Assembly (NCBI RefSeq): GCF_902150065.1
Contig: NC_043980.1
Coordinates: forward strand, 16,179,417 to 16,243,416
DNA length: 64,000 nt
DNA from: Myripristis murdjan
Lineage: Eukaryota; Chordata; Actinopteri; Holocentriformes; Holocentridae
Direction of reading: 5' to 3'
Positions 23,158-36,630 of this stretch are shown piece by piece. A model generated the notes under the pieces. It was not told the origin of the DNA, ran no database searches, and saw nothing but the letters and a program-made list of their open reading frames with translations. Position 1 is the first letter of the stretch. Each line of letters begins with the position of its first letter. A program made the position numbers and the translations under genes.

Positions 23158-25016
23158 AAAGATTCATAACTAACTCTCAAATCCTCCTCAGAGTTAGTAT
23201 TTTTAGTCCTAGTCATAGTTTTCAGTGCAGTTCCTAGGAATGATTCTGAAACTTTGGTAACTGCAGGCCCAGTTCCTCTATTCTTAACCTTACACGTCGA
23301 GACAGAGCAAACAGGGAAATAATTAGTGGCGATGTGAATGTATGCAGTGTCAGTGGAAGGAAGCTAGATGGGTGCAGCTTTGCTCTAGATGGTGTAAACC
23401 TTGGTTTGAACATTTTTAGCTTGAATGAGAAATTCACCTGACACAGTGAAGCAAAATCCAGTGAGCTTGAATCAGGAGTTTTAGTCCTCTGTCTGTAAAT
23501 TAATGTTATCTGCATATTAGGCTTTGGCAACTAGATGATTACCTTACAGATCACACTGGAATACTTGCCTTTGATTATTGAAAGGAAGATGTTAATTCTC
23601 GACAAAATATGAAGCAGCTTATTTCATTTAAATGCTGTCTTGAAGCTACTCTAATTTATTACTTGATATTATAATAGTGGTCATAATCACAACCAGTTTG
23701 TTTTTGAACAAAAATCCTGTATAGCCTCAGCCAAGTAGCAGGTGTGTCTTTCAGAAGTTGTTTCAAACACTTTCCTCAGATGCTGTATTGATTTTAAAAG
23801 TCAAATGATACCCTTAACACTTTTTCAGTCATTTCAGCCAAGAGGGCTCTGAGCACTTTGATATTTTTAGCTCTGTGTTTCTCTGAAATCCTGCTCAGTA
23901 TAGTAGCTGTTTAAAACGGCAGCTATTTTCTTAATTTGTCGAGCTCAATAATATTTTCCGTGTCAATTGATGCTGTGAGTGAGAGAGAGGGAGGAGGTGT
24001 GAGGATGTGAGGAAATCTAGCCAGTCACTCCATCCTGTTACGCCGAGATTCAGGCCTGAGTCACGCACAGGAATGGCATCTTGTAGATCACACTTTAAAG
24101 TAAAGGCACTGCATTGATTTATTAGTGGTGCAAAACAGTGCTGAAACAATTAGTCAATTGACAGAAAATGTATTGCTTATAATTTTAATAATTGATTGCT
24201 TATGATTCGTGCTACAACTTCATTTCATACCATTATAAAATTAATAATGTGGGGTTTGTTTTGGCTGCTGGTCAAACTGTGGAAGCAATTATAAAATATC
24301 ACTTTTGGCTCAGGAAATTATGAATGGTGTTTCTCATTGTTTTTAACATTTCGTAGACAAAATGATTGGTCAGTGCTTAATCAAAAAAGAAACGAACACA
24401 TTAATCAGCAGTGAAAATGATCAAGTGGCCCTCGTGCCAAAGCCCATACAAAACCAGTGACTACAAGTTTACTCATAAAACCCAAATCTTTATTGAATCT
24501 GTTACTTGTGCTTGGTTTAGAAAGATCAAAGCAGCAGAAACATCTCAGGAAAAATGGTCTGCAGTTCTTTGAGTGGCTTTACTTGGTTCCATCATTTGCA
24601 TATGAACAGTACTGACAGGTGTAAGTTACCAAAGGAACAGCGAAATATGTAACTTGGAAATACGCAGGACATCAACTCAGAGCCCGGTCCTGTGTGAGCT
24701 GACAGTCGAGGTGGATTTGCTCCTAAAGTTTTGTCTCCATGGCTGATTGTCCCCCTCCAGGTCCTCCAGAGACAGATCATCTCACACCCGCGACAGAGAT
24801 GGCTCCCCGTCCCAGGAGAGATGGAGAGAGAGCACAGCGGAGGGTTGGCGTGACGACAGGGCCGAGTACGGAGACAGGGAGAACAGGGAGAACAGGGAGA
24901 ACAGGGAGAGGTCCACCTCCCCGGAGACGGCCAAGGGCAGGGAACGAGAGCGATCCCTGTCATATGAGAGGGATAGACGCTCCAGCTCTGAAGAGAGAGA
25001 GTCAGGAGAGATTTGA
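19108..25016 (+). CDS. luc7l: LUC7-like U1 snRNP-associated splicing factor
   Basis: Homologue of yeast Luc7p, a U1 snRNP component that influences 5' splice-site selection; nuclear. Ten in-phase exons give 435 residues: 19108-19168, 19678-19772, 20707-20805, 20985-21095, 21309-21452, 21827-22003, 22244-22422, 22527-22556, 22791-22946, 24761-25016. The start MSAQAQMRAMLDQLMGT is diagnostic. The first zinc finger spans CKSHLLDSCPHD to GECVKVHDLALRADYE. A coiled coil (AEEISA- and EEIGKLL-type) follows. The second finger is CEVCSAYLGLHDNDRRLADH. The C-terminus is Arg/Glu-rich, then RS-rich, and ends SSEERESGEI. Parts of the sequence (AERVHELNEE, MRAMLDQ) look more like human LUC7L2 than LUC7L, so the paralogue name is uncertain although the family is not. 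It is AT-intron-rich and followed tail-to-head by cenpm. Confidence 0.93.
23118..23155. repeat. GT microsatellite
   Basis: About nineteen GT units in the last luc7l intron. Confidence 0.9.
24120..24200. repeat. Fragment of an ATTAGTCAATT-type dispersed repeat
   Basis: The phrases 'caattagtcaattgacaga' and 'aattttaataattgattgct' resemble the widespread vertebrate repeat built on alternating attagtc and aattgatt motifs. It lies in the long last intron of luc7l (22947-24760), which otherwise holds a GT microsatellite and nothing recognised. Confidence 0.35.
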
Positions 25017-25332
25017 GAGGGACGGATGCCTGCAAAGTTTGATTTGGAAATTTTGTTGAGTTGCAGGAGCGGGGAGAGCTGATTGTGTGGGTGAGGATGT
25101 GTATGTGTCAGTGCTGTATGTGTTCATGTTAAAGATGGGACATTACTTTAGTGGTATGGGGAGGGGGGGTGGAGGGGGTGGAAGGCGGAAACTTTACACG
25201 GGGGTGACCAACTAAATGGTGGCGGTCAAGGTCATACGCAAAGCAAGTTTTATATGTAAGACAGTAACTTTGAAATGTGGTGAGTGGATGGGAAAGACCT
25301 AGGAAGGCTTGAGTGACCAGGAAACTACTTTT

Positions 25333-25368
<36 letters not shown>

Positions 25369-26029
25369 GCCATCTTGTCAATCTTATGTACAATTGATTG
25401 GACAACGATGAGGGATTGGGAGAGTGATAGAAACTGAAGACCTACCTTAAGTCTGTTTTATTTCACTTAAGGGAAGTGCTGTTCTTTTTTTTTTATCATT
25501 AGTATGACCTTCAGTGTTGTTAATACTGTTGTTTTTTTCCTGTGTTCCATTAGGAATCTGGTATCTGTTTCATGAGGTTTAGTAGCTATGGATTTATTTG
25601 CATTGGTTAAAAGGTGGACTCATTGATGTGGCTTCATGCCCGCAGTAATGTTTGAAGTGAGTTGTGAATGACTTAAAGGCACTTTTTGATGTTTGTGCTT
25701 TGTTATCTGCCTTCAGAAACTAACAGTCTCATTTTGAATAGAAAGTACGCCCTGGGTGTAGGAAATCTGTCACACATCGTTGAGCCTGCCTTTAAAATCA
25801 AGACACAGTGACGATCTCGTGCATTAAATAAACACACACTTGTCCCCTGGAAGAAGTCCACCAAGTCTTTCCGCTCGATTCCGGACATGTAAATGCATAT
25901 TAGGAGACATACATTTTTAGGAGCTGGTACTTAAGTTGAGGCCCACTGAACAGACCTGTGTCCTTTTTGCTGTGATACAACTTGGATATATTGGGATCTG
26001 TACATTGCTGTGCCATCTACTATAAAGTG

Positions 26030-26035
26030 AATAAA
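26030..26035 (+). terminator. luc7l: luc7l polyadenylation signal
   Basis: AATAAA lies about 1.0 kb after the luc7l stop and is followed by a T-rich stretch. The 25017-26055 interval is therefore read as luc7l 3' UTR. It contains a G-rich run near 25160 and a long T tract (about 25328-25365). Confidence 0.55.
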
Positions 26036-26514
26036 ATTTTCTGCTTCCACTGAAATACACGGAGTTGCTCATGCAGATGTTTGTCATTTACTCCTTCACA
26101 GTTTTATTTGTGCATTGATTTTTTTTTTTTTTTTGAGAAATAGCATTTTTTTTTCAACCACAGGGCCTCGGTGTGTTCAATAACCCATATTTGCAGTCGC
26201 TGATCAAGAATATGAATCTATCTATTCTGCAGGGACACTTTCCTGTGGTTGATTTTACCTTCTGCCTGTCCTACTGACGGAAGGAAAAATTACACTTTAA
26301 TAGGTTAATTTAAGTACTGCATTACATAAACTTTTGCACAGACGTGTGTGGGGGTGTTTTTTTTTTTTGTTTTTTTTTTTTTCTTGAAAGATCATGTTGA
26401 GGATTTTATGCGAGACACGCCACGCTTGCAGCACAGATTGGACAACGCTGTATTCACGACTGTAGATGGCAGCAAAGAGCCACCTGCAGGAATATCGGAG
26501 GAAATGCAGCGTCA

Positions 26515-26522
26515 TGACGTCA
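26515..26522 (+). promoter_or_regulatory. cenpm: Full CRE palindrome in the cenpm promoter
   Basis: TGACGTCA, a perfect CREB/ATF palindrome, lies 134 bp upstream of the cenpm start codon in a CpG-containing segment after the luc7l 3' end. No TATA box is evident. The position fits a proximal promoter, but the transcription start is unknown. Confidence 0.5.
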
Positions 26523-26641
26523 GACGCACGTTCAGAAAAGAGGCGCGCAGAGGGAAATGACCAACAGTGTTTAAACACCGCCGGAGTTATTCACCAAAAC
26601 TATCAAACCTAGAGGAGTGTTACCTGTTTTTTACTGTCTGC

Positions 26642-26668
26642 ATGTCGATGCCAACATGTCGTTACTGA
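26642..26668 (+). other. cenpm: Possible 8-codon upstream ORF overlapping the cenpm start
   Basis: An ATG at 26642 opens MSMPTCRY and terminates at 26666-26668, in a different frame from the cenpm start at 26656 and overlapping it. If the mRNA 5' end lies upstream of 26642, this could reduce initiation at the main start. It depends on an unknown transcription start. Confidence 0.4.
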
Positions 26669-28261
26669 AGCCTTTTAGCAAATTACCTGGCCTGAACGCC
26701 GCAAATATACTGGTAAGTTTGTTTTTGGTAGCGTTAGCCGACGTCAGCTAGCTAATGGAGTTGACGTTGAAAACAAAACATGTCACGTACTGACCACGGC
26801 GTATAGCATAATTCATGTTTTAATGGTTAACCACGTAATTTAACACATAGAATGAGTCCAGTAATACATTTTGTTTTGTGGTGGAAATGCATTTTTGTTT
26901 CACATAAATCATGTTAACGCTCTTACAGCAACCAAAATGAAGAAAATGAACATGTACAAATACACACTGGGTATGTTTTGGATATTTTGAGCTACATCCC
27001 AGCGTATTTTGAAGTGTTTATGATGTGTTTGTCACTGTTGGATAGGTATGAGTACGGTTTTTTAGTGATGATTTGTTATGTTTGTCTCCTCAGTTGGTGG
27101 AGAATGAGGAGCAGCTCCAGCAGAGGTTGGCAGATGCTCTGGTGGAGGAGACAGCTGTCACTGTCAATGTGTGAGTAGGACTCCTTCACCTGCAAGCAGA
27201 TGCACACAAGCTGATCTGGAACCAGTGTACCCCAGTGTATACTTTATCCATAAAGCCAAGACCTCCCTCAGCCAACTCACCTGCAGTTTTCCTCTGGTGC
27301 ATCATTTATAGCCCAGTGGCTGTGTCAGAACAGTGACAACGTACTAATTCACTACAGACATAAGGAGAGTGTGAGAGCGCCTCAAAATGGTGCAGAAGGT
27401 CATTTGTCAAAAAATAAGGCACAGTTTTGTATGGGACTTAAAACAAACTTTATTTCATCTAATCCAGGAACATTAAAAACACTTAGATTACTCCAGTGCC
27501 TTTCAGCTCTGAAGCAATCTAAGGGAGCAACATGTTCAAAACCTTATGTCAGTTTGTTTACTAGTTTATGATTTATCCTTATCTAACAGGAGATGTTTGG
27601 TGACCAAATTATCGTCTGCCAACATTTTCATGTCAAATCTAGAGTTTAAGAGGTGTTAAATACAAGAGGGTTCAGTTTCCCTTTTATCTCGCCTCTTACT
27701 TCAATCTGATCAGGCGTGGCATGTTGTGTGTTCGTTGTGCCAATCAGGAGACTAGCAAAGACTCTGCCACTGCCTTTGAAGAACGAGAAGAGCCGTCCAA
27801 GGATAGACCTGGTGGTGTTCATCATCAACCTGACCTCAGAGCTCAGGTAGGGTTAAAATCCTAACCTCCTACATCTGCATGTTTTCTCGTAGTCACGGTA
27901 TTTTGTGTCTGTTCTAGCTGTAACATAAGACTTTTTAGTGAATATTGCTTGTGTTGTCTGTGAACAGGGCCCAAGAGCTGTATGCTTTGCACTTTATTGT
28001 TTTTATTTATTGTTCAGCCATCCATAACTGTGGAACATTCAAGCCAGCTGTCACTGCTGCTGTTTATTTTCTTCATTACACTGTCACTCAAGTCCTAACC
28101 CCAACTCCCAAGTCTCAATCTTTCCTTTTGTATCTTGTTTCCACAGACTGAAAGCATTGCCATAATTATTAGTTCTTGTTAATTTCTTATGACAGCCTTT
28201 GTTCTGTGTATGTCTGTAGTGTCATTAATACATGATCTGCAGTCCAGGGAATTTGATTTTG

Positions 28262-28298
<37 letters not shown>

Positions 28299-29497
28299 CT
28301 TAATAAAGTAAATTGAGACCTAGTCAATTCTCAGTTGATGGTTGTTGATGATGCGATGCCACTCTTTGGTTTTTCCACAGTTTGCAGTCAGCAGAAGCTT
28401 CCCTCAAGTATTTGGACCCTGGATACTTTCTTGGAAAAGTCTGCTTACTTGTCACTAACGGTATGGAAATGAGTTGAATCTCAAAAGTATTGACTTACTG
28501 ATATTTTCCATTCTCAACTTTCCACTACAAATGGAGGACAATTGAGGGAGTAAATGGGATGAACTGGTGCAAAGACTTTCTCATAGAGATAGTTTTTTTT
28601 TTTTTTTTTTTTTTCACACTTTCTCCATGTTTTCCTTCTCACAATGTGGGTAATTGACCATCCCTTTGCTAAGCTTTTTATCTCTACGCTCAGCTTTTTC
28701 TGTGTCCCTGTCTGACCGGCTTCCCTCCTCTGAATCTGTTTATTCCAGCTCGTAATGCATCAGTGCCCCCAGCTCGCCTGGACACTGTCAGGAAGCTGGC
28801 TGCGTCCCTCCACTGCCCGCTGCTGTGTGCAGAGGATCAGGTTAGTGTCACTTCTTTTCAAAAAGAGTTAATCATAAACAGCTTTGTTTCAAAATTAACC
28901 AAATTTTGTAGACATGCTTATGTGTGTGCCATACATTCATTTTTTCTAACAGTGTCTCCAATGGGATCTCTAACCTTGATAGTGTTAATGTCTAGAGATA
29001 CTGCTGCCCCTGCATACATATGCACATGAATGAGCGTTTGTTTTGTACTGTAAATTTGTATTGTCATTTTGTTTTTCTTTTTTGTTATCATGGTTGCTGT
29101 TTTCGCATGTTGTTTGAGTTTATTCCCTGCATATTCAGTGGCTGAACCCACTGTCCTGATTATCAGTTATTCCACAATATTAGAGCTTAATAAGCAGCAA
29201 CACAGTCATGCTATCAGAGTCTGTCTTAACCCTGTGAACTCCTAATTTGGATCTGCTTTTGTTAATGTATCTGATTAACTGACAGTATAGCACCAAATCA
29301 CTTTTTTTGTTCTTCTAGTGCTTAAAAAGTTTCTTTAATTTCTCCAGACCCCAGATGGTGTGACCAATGCAGCAGAGAGGCTGCTAACCATTCTGAAGGT
29401 GGCAGCCGGCCTTGTTCCCATGACGACTGCACTCTACCTGTCCAACTTGACTCGCTGCACTGTGCCCTCAGACATCGACCAGCAAGGCTTTGATTAA
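26656..29497 (+). CDS. cenpm: Centromere protein M
   Basis: CENP-M is a small-GTPase-like pseudo-enzyme of the constitutive centromere-associated network (with CENP-H/I/K), needed for kinetochore assembly. Six in-phase exons (26656-26712, 27094-27170, 27748-27846, 28381-28460, 28749-28840, 29348-29497) give 184 residues; human CENP-M has 180. The start MSLLKPFSKLPGLNAANILLV parallels the human start and first beta strand. RPRIDLVVFIINL matches the family's RPRIDLIVFVVNL, and YFLGKVCLLVT matches FFLGKVCFLAT. As in the family, no intact P-loop GKS/T is visible. It follows luc7l on the same strand, about 600 bp from that gene's polyadenylation signal. Confidence 0.95.
28265..28299. repeat. Poly-T tract in a cenpm intron
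   Basis: An uninterrupted T run of about 34 bases, 80 bp before the 28381 exon. A shorter T run lies at about 28590-28613. They may be old poly-A tails in reverse orientation, but no attached element is recognisable. Confidence 0.85.
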
Positions 29498-30332
29498 TTT
29501 TCAAGCCCTGTAGGTCTGAAGTGATGCATTCTCAGACTTTTTCATATACGTGGATTTATTTCTGGTCGCTCACCCCAACAACGGCCAGACCCACCACATG
29601 ATTTATGAAACAGATAATACATTTACAGCCATTTCCATTGCTCCATTCTGAGTATCTTACCCTATCCCCCCTATCTTGTCACCGCCATAAATAACCTAAG
29701 AAAAATGCTGCTTCTGCTTGGGATGTAAGAGAGAGGCAGTGTGGTATGGTTTTGTATTTTCTGTACAGCTGAAGACATTGTTCTGTTTGTACTTGTAGTC
29801 GGTGCAGTGGCTGTTCCTGCCCTGAGTTGTAGCCTTGGTGTGTTTTTTTGCCCCAAAGAGCTTGTCAGGATAATTATTCACACAGGGTCCTAACATTTCC
29901 GCACTTTTTCCCCCTCTTATACTAGGATTCAAGCCTATAAAAAAGTATTGCTGCTCTTGTCAAGTGAGGAACCATAATACACAGGCCCATGAACAATAAG
30001 GAACCATAATTTACAGAATCAGATGCAGCAACTGGACTGTCTGCTCTCTCTCCTGTCTGACATTGTCCAGGAAAACTCAAACAGTGACCATTGAACCACT
30101 ACTTTTGACAAAATATCATCTAGGTAATGAGTTGACCTTTGCGGGACCTACTTTATGTGTTGGTATCTAACTGGGCCAAGTACAGCACTGGGGCTAACAC
30201 AGATTGATAAGTTGTTATCACAACAATCGTGTTTATAGTATGATCTATCATGCTCTGCCGTGTGTGCACCGTGGAGTGTTTTTGTGTTAGTATACAGTTG
30301 ACAGACATTTGAACAATTGATTATAAGCTTTT

Positions 30333-30367
30333 AATAAATATATTTAAATTTTTTCCATGTAAATAAA
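30333..30367 (+). terminator. cenpm: cenpm polyadenylation signals
   Basis: AATAAA occurs at 30333-30338 and again at 30362-30367, about 0.85 kb after the cenpm stop codon. No other gene signal was found between 29498 and this point, so I read it as cenpm 3' UTR. Confidence 0.5.
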
Positions 30368-30369
30368 GG

Positions 30370-33230
30370 TGTTTTCATTTTGAATGTATGTGTATATTAG
30401 GTTGCTTCTTTAATCTTTAAGTAAATGCAAATATATACCGATATGACAGCTGTGATGGATAAAAGCCCTTTGTGATCATACTGACACTTTGGCTTGAGGA
30501 ACTGTGGGCATTGACTTATTGTGTTGAATAGCTTGATGGGTGGTTGTACAATGTAGATGACCGAGAAAAGTTCTGTATTTCTCATGTGTTTCCTTAGATA
30601 CAATATCAACGGAGAGCCATTTTTGTTCATTTGATACATGAAATCATATAAAACTATCATGCAAATACACAACTATCACTGAGCAAAACTAGCCAGCGTG
30701 AGGAAGGCAAGGAATCTCACAAAAAAAAAAAAAATGTTTATCATATGGTGGACAAATAACTTTAACCTCTTGTGACCTTTAAACGCCAATTATTACCCAC
30801 CCTCCAGACCTCAGTGGGCAGCGGCTCAGCTGGTGACACTATTGGCGTGCCAACTGGTCTGGGTGAAAAGGTGAGAGAAGAGCGAGGGAGGCAAAGGCAG
30901 ATAAATTCTGTCGCGCCAGGCCAAGTGGGTGGCCATGGTCATAATGTCTAGGATCACGTCTGCAAGCAGGCACACATTTGGTGTGACAGGTGGGGGAGAC
31001 CAAAGCCAAGTGTTGATCGGGCTCTCCAAGATAAAAATACTGTACAGTGCACGTATGCACACACCTGGTCAGCGGGACTGTCATTATCGTGCAATTTTCA
31101 TCGAGGATTGTCTTTTTTTGTTGTTGATTCTATTCCATCATTTTAGGATACTCCTAATAATACTGTAATAATATGTTAATGCAGGCAAGCTGGTATGTGA
31201 CATGGTTCATGCAAGCCCCCCACCCCCACCCCAAACCCCAAAAATGCTGAGAAAAACGTGGATTTTACAGGAAACCATTAATGAACAGATAGTCCAGTTA
31301 TTAGCTGACTAAAAAAGATAGACTGCCTCCATGTTGAGAAAATAAATCCCTCTAATTTAGCCATGACATTGATAGAGTTGAGGTTGTCATGGTTACACAT
31401 AGTTTTCAGCTGCTAAATTTAGCTTTGGTAAACAAAACAGTTCAGAGCTGTGAGGGCTCACACCCAACCTAAATAACCTAATGCCTGCACTTAATAATTT
31501 CTCAGGAGAGTGTTCTGTTAGCTGCTGCTGCAGATCCTGCTTTTGATACCTTGATTCAAATCTTTTCAGAGTTTCTGTGCACCTTCATGACCTCGAGAGG
31601 ACGAACCCAACGACTGGTGACCCCATGACCTTTCCTCTGGTGCCAGAAACAATAGAGTGAAGACCGCACACTTCTCTCTTAGAGTTAAAAAAAAGGAAAT
31701 TTATTGGAATGTAGTTCATGTAGTCCAATATATTCTTTTTTTTAACTGCAAGAGAGAAGTGTGCACTCTTGTTTCTGTTTCCACAAAACAATGACCTGCA
31801 CCTTTTTGAGTATGCATCCTTTATGCATTTTCTGACACTTCTTTCCTCTAGCGCCACCATCAGGTCAAACTTTCAGGTTCTGTACTCAGTAATTTTACCT
31901 TTTATCATATCACTTTCAGATTCTGCACATTCATGAACCCTACAGAGATGCTATTATTATGGGTGACCCCCGTGACCTTGCCGCCCTCGAGCCAAACTTG
32001 CCATTTTGGCAATAAGCCTGTTGTTGACCAGTAGTACATGTTTAGTTTTATATCTTTAAACATTTATTGTTTGGCAAAGCCAGAACAGCACCTCTGCCAC
32101 AAAAGTGTGTTAGTGCGAGGACAAAGGCAGAATTTCAAAATGTGCACGGGACATGTATTCTGTGTCGCCTAATACACAGGCACAAATATCTCCCCTAATA
32201 ATAGTTATGTTATCACCATGGAATTTATCCTTCATTACATGTGCCGTCAGAGCCACAGACTGCAGCAGAGCACCACTACACAACAACATCTGAATCGAAG
32301 TGCTTGTGGAATGTGCATGATAAGTCTGGTGGAAGTTAAATGAATCGTTTCTGATGTTGATATTTACTTGATCCTTTACACATTTAAGTCCTGATGGATG
32401 TCTAAACACCTGGCCAATCAGGTAACAGGAGGGATTCCTTCCTTTTGAAAGAACCTGCTGCAAACCTCACACCTCCCCCCTGACTTGCTGGTGAAGCTTC
32501 AGGGGCCCACATTGCTTAAGTCGACTGAGGCCCTAAAATCTCTGAAGTTATTGGGCCCTCTTATGGCAATCTTTGTCCCCATTGCCCCCATTCTGTCATG
32601 TGACCCATAGAAGCTGTGCTGCGGCACAGAGCCTCCTACAGTAACGGCAAAGCCTGGCCTGCCAGAGATGAACTGCACTGTGAGGAGTCACGTCCACAAG
32701 ACAGAACGGAGCCAAGGCAGAACGGAAAGACAGATATCTGAAGGGGACACGGGTATGGCTGGAGTGGGTTATTATGATATATAATATGTGATATATGATA
32801 GGCGTACATTCCTGCCAGTGTATGTGTGTGCACCTAGAGGAGTTCAAGAATTTAGGTAATGACCCAATGCCCTAGCTCTTGAACTATTGAACTGATTTGG
32901 TTGATAATAATGGGCTGTACTGGCCTTTAGACCACACATTTTGGCAAAGATGTCCTTACTCTAACACTTCATCATCTGTAATGAACAGCAATTAGTTTAA
33001 CAACACTGATTTATAGCCCTTTTACCTTAGTCATTTAGTACAGAGGACAAACGAGGCGACTACAAAAATAGGCTCCCTGTAGTATAATCACCGAGAGTGT
33101 GTGCATATATGTGTGGTGTGTGTGTGTGAAGCATTAGTATTGGGATATTCATAGAATCATGTATCCATGTCATTAAGGAAACTTGGAGAGATGACAAATA
33201 AAAATAATAGTAATCTGCAGGACAGTGCAA
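30370..33230. other. Intergenic stretch between cenpm and mb (tail to tail)
   Basis: No coding exon with family similarity was found on either strand. The notable content is a long inverted repeat at 31644-31778. The rest is unique-looking sequence with short A, T and C runs, for example CCCCACCCCCACCCC near 31220. Confidence 0.5.
31644..31778. repeat. Long hairpin-forming inverted repeat
   Basis: The left arm includes GCACACTTCTCTCTT, then GAGTTAAAAAAAAG, then TATTGGA. The right arm is the matching inverted series (TCCAATA, CTTTTTTTTAACTGC, AAGAGAGAAGTGTGC), around a loop of about 15 bases near 31708-31722. Outside the core, 'cagaaacaa' and 'ttgtttctg' still pair. Arms are roughly 60 bp with few mismatches. 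It could be a young palindromic MITE or a transcribed hairpin. No target duplication was identified. Confidence 0.7.
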
Positions 33231-33237
33231 CAGAAGG

Positions 33238-33243
33238 TTTATT
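33238..33243 (-). terminator. mb: Myoglobin polyadenylation signal
   Basis: AATAAA on the minus strand, about 270 bp beyond the mb stop codon, is the first canonical signal downstream and marks the probable 3' end of mb. Confidence 0.5.
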
Positions 33244-33513
33244 GGTACAGTGTGACTCAGGCATACAATATGCTGAAGCTCACATGCTGCAGGCTAAGCA
33301 AGTGATATAAAGGCAATTTCATTAAACTGCAATAAAAAAGGACAAGAGTCATATTTAATTAACTTAATTGCAAGACCAGAGCAATTCATTCATTACTAAG
33401 CAGAGTTAAGTTGACACCTTATAATTCTCATAGATGGACTTGTAGCTGGTAAGATTTCTTCTGACTGTTGTCTGTCCTCTTCTACCCAGGTGTGCCCTCA
33501 GTGACTTCAGATT

Positions 33514-34949
<1,436 letters not shown>

Positions 34950-36183
34950 TCAATAAATTACAGAACCCTCATCTGTGGAATATGAATGGTACAATGAACC
35001 AGAACCAAGACAAATCCTGAGAGCACAACATTTGAGTCGCTTATATCAACCATAAACGACAGGACGATGGCATGACAAGTGGCCTGCTTGATACTCTAAC
35101 TTAACCCTAAAATGTTGGCTGCAGCTGAAACACATTGTAGTATAAGGAGGGAGATAAATATAGCAGAGGAGGAGGAGGAGGAGGAGGGAACACCAGCGAG
35201 CCAGAAGCCGAGGAACTGTTCATCTGAGGGCAAAATAAAACTCATTACTAGAAAGAGGTGGAAACATTGCATTAGCTCCCCTCACTGAGTTTGTAATGTA
35301 GTGAGACGACCTCAAGGTAGAATTGCATAATGCATAAAAAGTGAATCCACAGTGGATTTTTTTTTCTGAATATGCACTGTTGATTTTGATGCTCCTGCAT
35401 GGAAAACAGTAATTCTTAGAAAGCAAAGCATCAAAAACACCAGCCCAAGTGCAGCAAAAGAAATCTTCCCCATCGAGGTCAGTGACAGTGAATAGTCCAT
35501 ATTTAAATGACCTTGACTTTTTGAAAAAGGCTACCTGCCTTACCTCTTTGCTCCTGATAAGCTCCCTTGGTCAGTTTTTTCCCAGTGACCCTCACAATGA
35601 CCCTTTCCTCCTTTTCACTTCACCCAGTAAAACCTTACCTACCAATTTTTCTGCATCCTAAATAGGAGATATCCACAGTGAATAATACAAAGCAACTGAT
35701 GCTTTGTATTATTCTGAAACTCCTTATTATAAAGTTTCAGGGGGCATTACAGCTTATCTTTTCTTTGACAGAGTAGTTTTCTTTTTCATTCACTCTTTAT
35801 AACTATTAAAAATGTGTGCGTGGTATCAATAAAGCAAAATAATTCAAGGATAAAACTACAACAACCATTAAAAAGTCAGTACGTACCAGCAAAGCAGTAA
35901 AATATCTTGTATTTCAGTACCAGAGTCTTGTGATGTACTTTATGACATGACCTGTCTCCAAAGCTGAACTTTTATACTGCCACCCCCCTCCGTCATATCT
36001 CCCTTTCATGCCAGCCCACCCATCCTTGTACCTCTCTCATTGCACGTCTCCTCAAATAATGAACACACCTCCAAGTTTAACCCGCACATCCTCTCTCACG
36101 TCAAATGTAACCTTTTAATGCGCTTCCATGCAAATATTAACTCTGACATGATGATATGTCACTCTGTGCGTCTTTTTTATTTC

Positions 36184-36250
36184 CTGTTTTATACCACAAA
36201 GCCTTTATACTCTGTGCTTCTGCCTTACTGGAATAATGAAGATCCCATTC
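36184..36250. promoter_or_regulatory. Candidate mb upstream element, conserved in the duplicate unit
   Basis: The core GAATAATGAAGATCCC plus an upstream CTGTTTTAT and AAGCCT occur in the same order at 45894-45960, upstream of the myoglobin relic. Conservation between units whose surroundings are badly diverged suggests an ancestral shared element, possibly an mb control element. Function is inferred from position only. Confidence 0.45.
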
Positions 36251-36529
36251 ATCTATTTATACCCTATTTGCTGTGTAATAGCCTGGCAAAAAACCTCTGA
36301 AGTGTTGGGTTTAAGTAAAAGTATCTCAGAGAAACTGGAAACTTTGGTTAAAATAAGAAGTGTACTCATTTTTAGAACTAAAACAAATTATTGATCCTTG
36401 GTATTGGCCCAGCTACTTAAAAAGTAAGTGAAGACACCTTTATATATTGTCTGCAGCATCCCTATGCCTACTAATGGGATGGAGCGCATTTCATTTATTT
36501 GAGGTGCATTGTCTATTTTGACCTGTCCA

Positions 36530-36630
36530 ACTTATTTCCCAGCCTGTTGCCCAGTGCATGCTGGGATAGGCTCCTGCAGCTTGTGCTCCAGAACAGGATG
36601 AAGCAGATATGGAAAATGGATGGATGTTGG
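36530..36630. repeat. LINE/SINE-type 3' tail fragment
   Basis: The phrases 'ccagtgcatgctgggatagg', 'ctcctgcagcttgtgctcca' and 'gaacaggatgaagcagatat', ending 'ggaaaatggatggatg', follow the standard order of a common teleost LINE/SINE tail. No body or coding part is attached. Confidence 0.5.
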
